Below, piece by piece: positions 9,248 through 16,809 of a stretch of 32,250 nucleotides of DNA. A program made the position numbers and the translations under genes. The stretch lies in the NCBI GenBank assembly GCA_002698945.1, contig NZZV01000153.1, positions 1 to 32,250 of the forward strand, read 5' to 3'. Origin of the DNA: Acidimicrobiaceae bacterium. GTDB taxonomy: Bacteria > Actinomycetota > Acidimicrobiia > Acidimicrobiales > Ilumatobacteraceae. Below the pieces are notes generated by a model. That model was not told where the DNA came from. It saw nothing but the letters and a program-made list of their open reading frames with translations, and ran no database searches. Numbering within the stretch: the first letter of the stretch is position 1; every line of letters starts with the position of its first letter.

Positions 9248-11256
9248 TGACGATGACGTGGGCTCTCACCGCACCGTTCGACACGGTCCTGATCGCGAAC
9301 CGTGGCGAGATCGCCGTGCGTGTCGCTCGCACGTTGAGCGAACTCGGGATCTCGTCGGTCGCGGTGTACACCGATGCCGACGCGGGCGGTGTGCACCGGC
9401 GCGCCGCCGACCGATCGGTTCGTATCGGGTCGTACCTGTCGGTCGACGACGTGATCGACGCTGCGGTGTCGGCCGGCGCCCAGGCGATCCACCCGGGTTA
9501 CGGCTTCCTGTCGGAGAACGCCGCCCTGGCCCGCGCCTGCGGCGACGCCGGCATCACCTTCATCGGACCGCCGGCGTCGGCGATCGAAGCGATGGGCGAC
9601 AAGATCGCCGCCAAGGCGACGGTTGCGGCGGCCGGTGTCTCCACCGTGCCCGGGTCCAGCGGCGCCGGACTGACCGATACCGCGCTGGCCGACGCCGCTC
9701 GCGAGGTCGGCTTCCCGGTGTTGCTCAAACCGTCGGCCGGGGGCGGTGGCAAGGGGATGCGCCTCGTCGAGCGCGACGACGAGTTGGCCGATGCGATCGC
9801 CTCGGCCCGCCGCGAGGCGACGAACAGCTTTGGCGACGACACTCTGCTCGTCGAGCGGTTCGTGACCAATCCGCGTCACATCGAGATCCAGGTCGTCGCC
9901 GACACCCACGGCAACGTCGTCCACCTGGCCGAGCGCGAGTGCTCGCTGCAACGGCGCCACCAGAAGATCGTGGAGGAGGCCCCCTCGCCGCTGCTCACGC
10001 CCGAGACGCGGGCGGCGATGGGACAGCAGGCCGTCGACGCCGCACGTGCGTGCGGCTATGTCGGTGCCGGCACCGTCGAGTTCATCGTGTCGTCCGACCG
10101 CCCCGACGAGTTCTTCTTCATGGAGATGAACACCCGGCTCCAGGTCGAGCACCCGGTCACCGAGGCGATCTTCGGGGTCGACCTCGTCGAGTGGCAGGTC
10201 CGCGTCGCCGCCGGCGAACCGTTGCCGGAGCAGCAGCGCGACCTGACGTTCGACGGCCACGCCGTCGAGGTGCGCGTGTACGCGGAAGATGCGTCCCGAG
10301 GCTTCCTGCCGACCGGCGGCGAGATCGTGGCGTATCGCGAACCGGAGCTGGAGGGCGTTCGAGTCGACTCCGGCGTCGCGTCCGGTTCGGTGGTGGGCAG
10401 CGACTTCGACCCGATGCTGGCCAAGGTCATCGCGTGGGGTGCCGACCGCGCCGAGGCGCTGCAGACGCTCGAGGGGGCTCTCGCCGACACGGTGATCGCC
10501 GGCGTCACCACCAACATCGGCTTCCTCCGACGCCTCCTGGCCCTCGACGAGGTGCGCGACGGTCGCCTCGACACCGGCTTGGTCGAACGCCACCTCGACC
10601 AGCTCGCCGACCCCGCCGGCCCGAATGCCGTGACGGCCGTGGCCGCGGCGGCGATCGCGCCGTTCGTCGAACGGTCCGGTGAGTCGGATCCGTGGACCGC
10701 GCTGATCGGATGGCGGCACGGTCCTGATCGCTCGGTGCGGCGTGAGCTCGACGTCAGCGGGAGCGATGCCGGTCGAGTCGTTCTCGAGGTCGCGCCGCAG
10801 TCCGGCGGTCGCTGGTTCGTCCGTGGCGACTCGGTGGGGGAGCGCACGGTCGAGTTCGCCGGACCGCTCGGCGACCGTGCCGACATCGTGGTCGACGGGG
10901 TCCGGTCCACGGTGACCGTCGATCGACACGGCGACACCTGGTTCGCGACCGTCGGAGGCGACACCTGGGCCTGCGTCGAAGTCGTCCACCGCGGGAACGA
11001 CGACGGTGTCGCCGGCGCGCACGGCGACGGCGTGGTGCGCAGCCCGATGCCGGGCACGGTCATCGCCGTGCCGGTCGAGCAGGGTGCCGCCGTGACGGCC
11101 GGGCAGACGGTTGCGATCGTCGAGGCGATGAAGATGGAGCACGCGCTCACAACACCGATCGACGGGACGGTCGACGCGGTCCACGCCGCGAGCGGTGATC
11201 GGGTGGCGCTCGACCAGCCGATCGTCACGATCGTCCCCGACGAGATCGACGACTGA
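9247..11256 (+). CDS. acyl-CoA carboxylase alpha subunit (biotin carboxylase + biotin carboxyl carrier), methylcrotonyl/acetyl/propionyl-CoA carboxylase type
   Basis: DTVLIANRGEIAVRVARTLSELGISSVAVYTDAD; HPGYGFLSENA; KPSAGGGGKGMR; FMEMNTRLQVEHPVTE; C-terminal biotinylation motif VEAMKMEHAL. ATG overlaps the beta-subunit stop (TGATG). Confidence 0.95.
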   Translation: MTMTWALTAPFDTVLIANRGEIAVRVARTLSELGISSVAVYTDADAGGVHRRAADRSVRIGSYLSVDDVIDAAVSAGAQAIHPGYGFLSENAALARACGDAGITFIGPPASAIEAMGDKIAAKATVAAAGVSTVPGSSGAGLTDTALADAAREVGFPVLLKPSAGGGGKGMRLVERDDELADAIASARREATNSFGDDTLLVERFVTNPRHIEIQVVADTHGNVVHLAERECSLQRRHQKIVEEAPSPLLTPETRAAMGQQAVDAARACGYVGAGTVEFIVSSDRPDEFFFMEMNTRLQVEHPVTEAIFGVDLVEWQVRVAAGEPLPEQQRDLTFDGHAVEVRVYAEDASRGFLPTGGEIVAYREPELEGVRVDSGVASGSVVGSDFDPMLAKVIAWGADRAEALQTLEGALADTVIAGVTTNIGFLRRLLALDEVRDGRLDTGLVERHLDQLADPAGPNAVTAVAAAAIAPFVERSGESDPWTALIGWRHGPDRSVRRELDVSGSDAGRVVLEVAPQSGGRWFVRGDSVGERTVEFAGPLGDRADIVVDGVRSTVTVDRHGDTWFATVGGDTWACVEVVHRGNDDGVAGAHGDGVVRSPMPGTVIAVPVEQGAAVTAGQTVAIVEAMKMEHALTTPIDGTVDAVHAASGDRVALDQPIVTIVPDEIDD

Positions 11257-11267
11257 TCGGTCGCTGG

Positions 11268-11906
11268 TCAGACGACCCAGAGCTGTTCGCTGCCGATCGG
11301 CACGAAGCCGACCGCCAGGAACGCCCGGATCGATCGGGCGTTCCCCGGTGACACCGCAGCGAAGACCGGTTCGCCCTCGGGTACCAGGCCGAGCGCATCG
11401 GCGACGAGCGATCGCCCCCATCCGCGCCCGTGCCCGTCGGGGGCGGCCTCGACGCCGAACTCGAGCCGTCCGACGAGTCCGGTCGCCAGCGTGACGAACC
11501 CACGCTCGTCGCCGTACACGCGAACGTCGTCCCGGATCGAGCGGGCGTGTCGCACCCGATGGTGGTCGTCGTGCCGGTCGGTCGGCGCGAGACTCGCCGA
11601 ACCCACGCCGGTGCTGCGTGCCACCAGGGTGGCGTCGAGCACGCCGATTTCGTGCGCTGCACGAGCCAGCCACGAGATGTAGCGCGGGTCGTGCGAACCG
11701 CCGAAGCCGTCTGGTGGAGGGACGTCGACCCCGTCGGGCGGCCAGATCGGTGTCGGTGCCATCACGAAGGTGTGTCCGGTGAACGCGACCACGGCGCACA
11801 CCCGGCCCGGCGGCTCGACGTGCGTCACTCCACCGTCGACCGGTGGAAAGCGGCCATCAGCGGCGTGGAGGAACGCCCGGAGCAGCGGATGCACCCGCCG
11901 GACCAT
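11268..11906 (-). CDS. GNAT-family N-acetyltransferase-like protein
   Basis: C-terminal RGWGRSLVADALGLVPEGEPVFAAVSPGNARSIRAFLAVGFVPIGSEQLWVV resembles GNAT motifs A/B (GxG...N..S...F...GF). Confidence 0.7.
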   Translation of the reverse strand: MVRRVHPLLRAFLHAADGRFPPVDGGVTHVEPPGRVCAVVAFTGHTFVMAPTPIWPPDGVDVPPPDGFGGSHDPRYISWLARAAHEIGVLDATLVARSTGVGSASLAPTDRHDDHHRVRHARSIRDDVRVYGDERGFVTLATGLVGRLEFGVEAAPDGHGRGWGRSLVADALGLVPEGEPVFAAVSPGNARSIRAFLAVGFVPIGSEQLWVV

Positions 11907-11955
11907 ACCCCCCGCCCACGAGATCGCGGTGGCCACCGACGCTACGGTGCCGACG

Positions 11956-12774
11956 ATGGCAGCAGCGATGTCCGGCGAGCACGAACCAGAGCCACAGGTC
12001 GCATCGGTGCTCATCACCGGGGGTGGATCCGGGATCGGTGCGGCCCTCGCCGTCGAGTTGGCGAGTCGGGGGTGCGATGTGCTGATCTCCGGGCGGCGGC
12101 CGGAGTCGCTCGACGAGGTCGCCAGATCGTCGCCGCGGATCTCGGTGTGTGTCGGCGACGTGACCGACGATGCGCATCGAGCAACCTTGGCGACGGCGCT
12201 CGCAGGCCGGCCCGGGCCCCGTGCCATCTTCCACGCCGCGGGCTACTTCCAGACCGGATTGCTCGACGATCTGCCGCTGGAGCAGTGGCGGCGGTCGTTC
12301 GAGGTCAACGTCGAGGCCCGCTGGTTGCTCTCTCGTGCCTGCGCCGGGTCGCTCGACGGTGGTCGCGTGTTGTTCATCGGCAGTGATGCCGGACGCTCGC
12401 CACGAGCCGGAGCGGCCGCCTACTCGATCGCGCAGGCCGGTTCCGAAACGCTCCGCCGAGCCCTCCAGGCGGAGTGGGCCGACCGCCCGGTTGCCGTCGG
12501 CGCCTTCAAGCCGGGGCTGGTCGACACCGACATGGTGCGAGGGTTCATGAGCATCCCCGCCGCGGAGTTCCCGGCACGCGCCGCCTACGAGGAGTACGTG
12601 TCCAACGGTCAGGTCGCGTCCCCGCGTGACATCGCCCGGTTCGGAGCGTGGCTCCTCCTGGACGTCCCGGTGCATCGGTTCGAGTCAACCGAGTGGGACG
12701 TTCGTGACGTCGATCATCACGCCGAGTGGTCGGACCGGCCGCTCTACCCGGATGCGCCGCCGAGCGAGTCGTAG
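11956..12774 (+). CDS. short-chain dehydrogenase/reductase (SDR) family oxidoreductase
   Basis: VLITGGGSGIGAALAVELASRGCDVLISGRR (TGxxxGxG), HAAGYFQTGLLDDLP, RVLFIGSDAGRSPRAGAAAYSIAQAG (YxxxxAG rather than the canonical YxxxK), FKPGLVDTDM. TACGGT box 7 nt upstream of ATG. Confidence 0.88.
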   Translation: MAAAMSGEHEPEPQVASVLITGGGSGIGAALAVELASRGCDVLISGRRPESLDEVARSSPRISVCVGDVTDDAHRATLATALAGRPGPRAIFHAAGYFQTGLLDDLPLEQWRRSFEVNVEARWLLSRACAGSLDGGRVLFIGSDAGRSPRAGAAAYSIAQAGSETLRRALQAEWADRPVAVGAFKPGLVDTDMVRGFMSIPAAEFPARAAYEEYVSNGQVASPRDIARFGAWLLLDVPVHRFESTEWDVRDVDHHAEWSDRPLYPDAPPSES

Positions 12775-12789
12775 GGCCTGGTCCGGGTC

Positions 12790-12805
12790 CTTAGGCTGCG
12801 TTAAG
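12790..12805. promoter_or_regulatory. second, degenerate copy of the CTTAACGnnCGTTAAG operator upstream of acyl-CoA dehydrogenase
   Basis: CTTAGGC-TG-CGTTAAG: right arm identical to the 7635-7641 arm. TAAGGT (12802-12807) is embedded the same way, 6 nt before the ATG. Confidence 0.55.
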
Positions 12806-12813
12806 GTGAGGGC

Positions 12814-13953
12814 ATGGCCTGGGAGCTGACCGATGAGCACGAGATGCTCCGTTCGACCGTGCGCGAGTTCGCCGAAGGCGAGATCGCGCCGCACGCCGCA
12901 CAGTGGGACGTCGACCATCACTTCCCGGTCGACGTCGTCCTGAAGATGGGAGAACTCGGCCTGTTCGGCATCGTGTTCCCCGAGGAGTACGGCGGCGCGA
13001 ACGGCGACTTCACGTCGCTGTGCGTGGCGATCGAGGAGCTCGGCCGGGTCGATCAGTCGATGGGCATCACCCTGTCGGCCGGCGTCGGCCTCGGCGCCAA
13101 CCCGATCTTCCAGTTCGGCACCGCCGATCAGAAGGAGCGGTGGTTGCCCGATCTCGTCGCCGGCCGGTCGCTCGGCGGATTCGGCCTCACCGAACCCGAC
13201 GGCGGGTCGGACGCCGGCGCCACCAAGACGCGCGCCGAACTCGTCGACGGTGACTGGGTGATCAACGGTTCCAAGGCGTTCATCACCAACTGCGGCACCG
13301 AGATCACGTCGCTCACCACGATCACCGCCCGCACCGATGACGGCATCTCGGCGTTCGTCGTGCCGGCCGGCACGACGGGCATGATCATCGAACCGCCGTA
13401 TCACAAGCTCGGTTGGCACGCCTCCGACACCCACGGCATCACGCTCGACGACTGTCGCGTCCCCGAGCACCATCTGCTCGGCAAGCCGGGGGAGGGGTTC
13501 CGCAACTTCCTGACCATCCTCGACGACGGCCGCATCGCCATCTCGGCGCTCGCCGTCGGCTGTGCGCAGGCGGCGCTCGAGATGTCGCTCGAGTACGCCA
13601 AGGACCGGATCGCGTTCGGCAAGCCGATCGGCGCCAACCAGGGGTTGGCGTTCCAGATCGCCGATCTCGCGGTCCAGGTCGAAAACGCCCGGAACCTCAC
13701 CTACAAGGCGGCGTGGACGAAGGACCAGGGGCGCCCGATCGGACAGATCGCGGCGATGGCCAAGCTCTACTCGACCGAGGCCGCGATGGACGCGGTCCGC
13801 CTCGGCACACAGGTGCTGGGGGGGATGGGCTTCATGGAGGAGACCCCGATGGCGCGGTTCTACCGCGACGCCAAGATCCTCGAGATCGGCGAGGGCACCA
13901 GCGAGATACAACGCCTCGTGATCGCCCGCTCCCTCGGACTCCCGGTCGGCTGA
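12814..13953 (+). CDS. acyl-CoA dehydrogenase
   Basis: GFGLTEPDGGSDAGATKTRAELVDGDWVINGSKAFITN; DDGRIAISALAVGCAQAALE; GGMGFMEETPMARFYRDAKILEIGEGTSEIQRLVIAR. Confidence 0.95.
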   Translation: MAWELTDEHEMLRSTVREFAEGEIAPHAAQWDVDHHFPVDVVLKMGELGLFGIVFPEEYGGANGDFTSLCVAIEELGRVDQSMGITLSAGVGLGANPIFQFGTADQKERWLPDLVAGRSLGGFGLTEPDGGSDAGATKTRAELVDGDWVINGSKAFITNCGTEITSLTTITARTDDGISAFVVPAGTTGMIIEPPYHKLGWHASDTHGITLDDCRVPEHHLLGKPGEGFRNFLTILDDGRIAISALAVGCAQAALEMSLEYAKDRIAFGKPIGANQGLAFQIADLAVQVENARNLTYKAAWTKDQGRPIGQIAAMAKLYSTEAAMDAVRLGTQVLGGMGFMEETPMARFYRDAKILEIGEGTSEIQRLVIARSLGLPVG

Positions 13954-13971
13954 TCGGGTGCGTCGTCGCGG

Positions 13972-14439
13972 TCAGCTCTGCTGACTCGACAGCTGTTCGA
14001 GGGTGGCCTTCATCTGGGCGTGCACGGCGTTGATCGCCTGCAGCGGCCGCATCATGACCTTGAACTCGGTGATCATGCCGTCGTCGTCACACGTGATGAT
14101 GTCGACACCGTTGGCGTACTTGCCGTCGACGGTCGATTCGAACTCGAGCATCGCGTGGTGGCCTTCGCGGATCACCTTCACGTAGCCGAACTTGCCGCTC
14201 TCGTCGACGGTGGGCGTCGAGGCGTCGCCGTGTGCGTCGGCGTCGACGTCGGCGAGCGTGGTGCCTGCAGCCCGCAGGTACAGCTTGGTGATCTCACGCC
14301 CTTCCTGGGGTGTGTACACGATCGGTGAGAGGAAGGTGCAGTCGGGATGCAGGATGGCATCGAGGCCGCCGTCGAGCTCGCCGCGAATGTGTTCGAACCA
14401 GCGGTCGATGCAGCCGTGAATGGGATCGCGATCGCTCAT
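13972..14439 (-). CDS. NTF2-like/SnoaL-type nuclear transport factor 2 fold protein
   Basis: MSDRDPIHGCIDRWFEHIRGELDGGLDAILHPDCTFLSPIVYTPQEGREITKLYLRAA...FKVMMRPLQAINAVHAQM, SnoaL-like composition and length. Confidence 0.7.
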   Translation of the reverse strand: MSDRDPIHGCIDRWFEHIRGELDGGLDAILHPDCTFLSPIVYTPQEGREITKLYLRAAGTTLADVDADAHGDASTPTVDESGKFGYVKVIREGHHAMLEFESTVDGKYANGVDIITCDDDGMITEFKVMMRPLQAINAVHAQMKATLEQLSSQQS

Positions 14440-14476
14440 CGTCCCAGTGTGCCCGACGGGGCGCCACAGTGAGCAG

Positions 14477-15877
14477 TCAGGCGGCGGAGTCGATCGTGAC
14501 GTGGTGTCGGTCGCCACCGGCCCGCTTCGCCCGGTACATCGCACCGTCGGCCTTGGCGATCAACTCGTCGAGGTCCCGATGGTGCCCGAGGGCCACCCCG
14601 ACGCTGGCCGCGACCTCGATCGAGTGTCCTTCGTAGACGATCGGTTCACCGAGCACGCTCACGATCCGGTCGGCGACCTGGCGCACCGTGCTGTTGGCGA
14701 GGCGACCGGCGGTGTCGGTCAGGACGACGACGAACTCGTCACCGCCGATCCGGCTCACGAAGTCGTCCGGTCTGACGGCACGCACCAGGCGATCGGCCGC
14801 GGAGGCGAGGACGTGGTCGCCGGCGGCGTGGCCGAATTCGTCGTTGATCGGCTTGAAGCGATCGATGTCGATGAACATCACGGCGCAGTCGTCGGTCGTC
14901 GCCATGATGCGGTCGAAGCGGTGCGAGAGCCCCAAGCGATTCGGGAGGCCGGTCAGATCGTCCCGCATCGCGTTGCTCGCGATCGTGCGGTCGTTGTGGG
15001 ACTTGGTGGTGATCAGGCTGAGCAGCTCGCGCGCCTGGCTGATCTGGCTGATCGGACCCTGCACCGACGGGTGGTCCGCCATCGTGCAGGCGACGAGCCG
15101 CAGGGTCATGTCGAAGTCCGGGGAGTGGGCCCCGGCGTGGAACACGGCGCCGAACCCTGCGTCGAGCAAGGGTGCGGCGACGTCGGGGGGAAGCGAAGCG
15201 ATGTCGACGCGTGCCGGCGCCGTCGACAAGCCGCTCCACGGCACCGGTGCCGTCGACGTGGCCGGGAGCGAGGCGACCCGGTCGTCGCTCGAGACGACGC
15301 ATCGGGCCGAGCCGTTGGCGTGTTGCTCGAACACGGCGACCGCCATCGCGTGCGGCGGGAGCGCCAACCGTTCGACGAGCGGGCGGCATCCGTTCGACAC
15401 CGGATCGTGCGACGCGACGCCGGCGAACACGTCGGCCAGGAGTTCGTCGTCGCGACAGTCGCGTACGTGGTAGATGATGCCGTCGACCTCGGGCATGCCG
15501 AGCGCACCGACCCCGGTCGCCTCCATCGGCACGACACGGCCGTCCCGGGTGAGGATCCGGAACCTGATCGGCATCCAGGGCCGCGTGGTGCCCGTACCGC
15601 CGGCGATGTCGACGACGGTCCGGTACGCCTCGACGACGCCGGGCAGGTCGTCGGGGTGGATCGTGTCGAGCATCTGGAGTCCGATGCCGTTCTCGTACGT
15701 CCAGCCGGAGAGGTCCATCAGCGCCTGGTTGCCGTAGGACACCGCGCCGTCGCGATCGACGACCAGGATGGGGGTGGGCACGAGATCGAGGACGGCTTCG
15801 TAGAAGCGTGGATCCTGGGGCAGTCTCGGATGGCGAGATTCGAACATGGGCGGGCTCGTCTGGCTGGGCGGGAACAT
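14477..15877 (-). CDS. PAS-domain diguanylate cyclase (GGDEF)
   Basis: N-terminal PAS-like FYEAVLDLVPTPILVVDRDGAVSYGNQALMDLSGW; GGDEF domain DDLTGLPNRLGL...FIDIDRFKPINDEFGHAAGDHVL...RPDDFVSRIGGDEFVVVL. Intact I-site RPDD 5 aa upstream of GGDEF. Confidence 0.93.
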   Translation of the reverse strand: MFPPSQTSPPMFESRHPRLPQDPRFYEAVLDLVPTPILVVDRDGAVSYGNQALMDLSGWTYENGIGLQMLDTIHPDDLPGVVEAYRTVVDIAGGTGTTRPWMPIRFRILTRDGRVVPMEATGVGALGMPEVDGIIYHVRDCRDDELLADVFAGVASHDPVSNGCRPLVERLALPPHAMAVAVFEQHANGSARCVVSSDDRVASLPATSTAPVPWSGLSTAPARVDIASLPPDVAAPLLDAGFGAVFHAGAHSPDFDMTLRLVACTMADHPSVQGPISQISQARELLSLITTKSHNDRTIASNAMRDDLTGLPNRLGLSHRFDRIMATTDDCAVMFIDIDRFKPINDEFGHAAGDHVLASAADRLVRAVRPDDFVSRIGGDEFVVVLTDTAGRLANSTVRQVADRIVSVLGEPIVYEGHSIEVAASVGVALGHHRDLDELIAKADGAMYRAKRAGGDRHHVTIDSAA

Positions 15878-15958
15878 CTGGTGGGTTGCGTCTCGACCTG
15901 ATCGGTGGGACCGGTGATCGGTCTGTCCGGTTTGTCGGCAGATCGGCCGTCCCGCTTG

Positions 15959-15974
15959 AACCCGCCCGCGGGTT
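15959..15974 (-). terminator. possible short terminator hairpin downstream of dienelactone hydrolase gene
   Basis: AACCCG-cccg-CGGGTT, 6-bp stem and 4-nt loop, 36 nt past the stop of the minus-strand gene ending at 16010. Confidence 0.3.
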
Positions 15975-16009
15975 TCGACCCGCTGGTTCGAATCGTGGGG
16001 AGCCCTCGC

Positions 16010-16702
16010 TCAGTCGAGCTGTTCGTGCAGGAACGAGGTCGCCTGCGGCCAGATCCGGTCGTAGAGCTCCTGGTCCTGGGTGCCGAGCGCGTTGTGCGGT
16101 GCCATGAAGGCGTGCCCGGAACCGGGGTACACGGTCAGTTCGGCGTCGACGCCCAGTCGCTGGAGTTCGGCTTCGAGCTCGCGAGCGGCATCAGGTGGAA
16201 AGAAGTCGTCGTGCTCGGCCATGTGGCCGCGGATGACGGCGGTGACCTTGCTGTAGTCGGGCTGGCCGTCGCCGGTCGGGAAGCCGTAGAACGGCACGGC
16301 GGCTTTCACCTTGTCGGGACGCTCCGCGGCCAGGATGAAGGTGAGCATGCCACCCATGCAGAAGCCCATCACCCCGATCCCGTCACCGGTGGTGCTGTCG
16401 TGGTCGGCGAGGAAGTCGACGGCGCCGCTCATGTCGCGGGCGGCGCGGTCCATCGGGAGCTGGGTCATCAGCTCACCCGCCTTGTCCATCTCGGTGTGAC
16501 CCGCCAGCTCACCGTGGTACAGGTCGGGGGCGAGCGCCACGAATCCGGCGGCCGCCAGCCGGTCGGCCATCTCGATGATGCCCGAGTCGAGCCCCCACCA
16601 CTCCTGGACGACGATCACCCCCGGGCCGGACCCGCCTTCGGGGGCGGCGAGGTACCCGCGTGCCGTCGTGCCGTTGCTTGCGAAGTCGACCATCGATCCC
16701 AT
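16010..16702 (-). CDS. dienelactone hydrolase family protein
   Basis: GVIVVQEWWGLDSGIIEMADRLAAAGFVALAPDLYHGE; GVMGFCMGG nucleophile elbow (Cys); GSGHAFM. Confidence 0.93.
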   Translation of the reverse strand: MGSMVDFASNGTTARGYLAAPEGGSGPGVIVVQEWWGLDSGIIEMADRLAAAGFVALAPDLYHGELAGHTEMDKAGELMTQLPMDRAARDMSGAVDFLADHDSTTGDGIGVMGFCMGGMLTFILAAERPDKVKAAVPFYGFPTGDGQPDYSKVTAVIRGHMAEHDDFFPPDAARELEAELQRLGVDAELTVYPGSGHAFMAPHNALGTQDQELYDRIWPQATSFLHEQLD

Positions 16703-16809
16703 ACCGGGCACGTTACGACGATCGCCGACCTGGCGTCGAGCGCTCCGAAGACGGGTCCGACCGCCACGGGCTTGTCGCGGCGGCACCGTGGTGCGCGAAG
16801 CTCGGCTCG

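Noticed and set aside
9115-11799. 894-aa minus-strand ORF antisense to the carboxylase alpha subunit
   Set aside because: The protein is Arg/Asp/His-rich low-complexity with no domain, a typical antisense artefact of high-GC codon bias. The plus strand encodes clear biotin carboxylase motifs.
14420-15901. 493-aa plus-strand ORF opposite the GGDEF gene
   Set aside because: Antisense to a clear PAS-GGDEF protein. The translation is low-complexity.
15985-15994. GGTTCGAATC, a tRNA T-loop-like sequence
   Set aside because: The flanking bases do not form a T-stem (GCTGG versus CGTGG) and no acceptor, D or anticodon arms could be placed.
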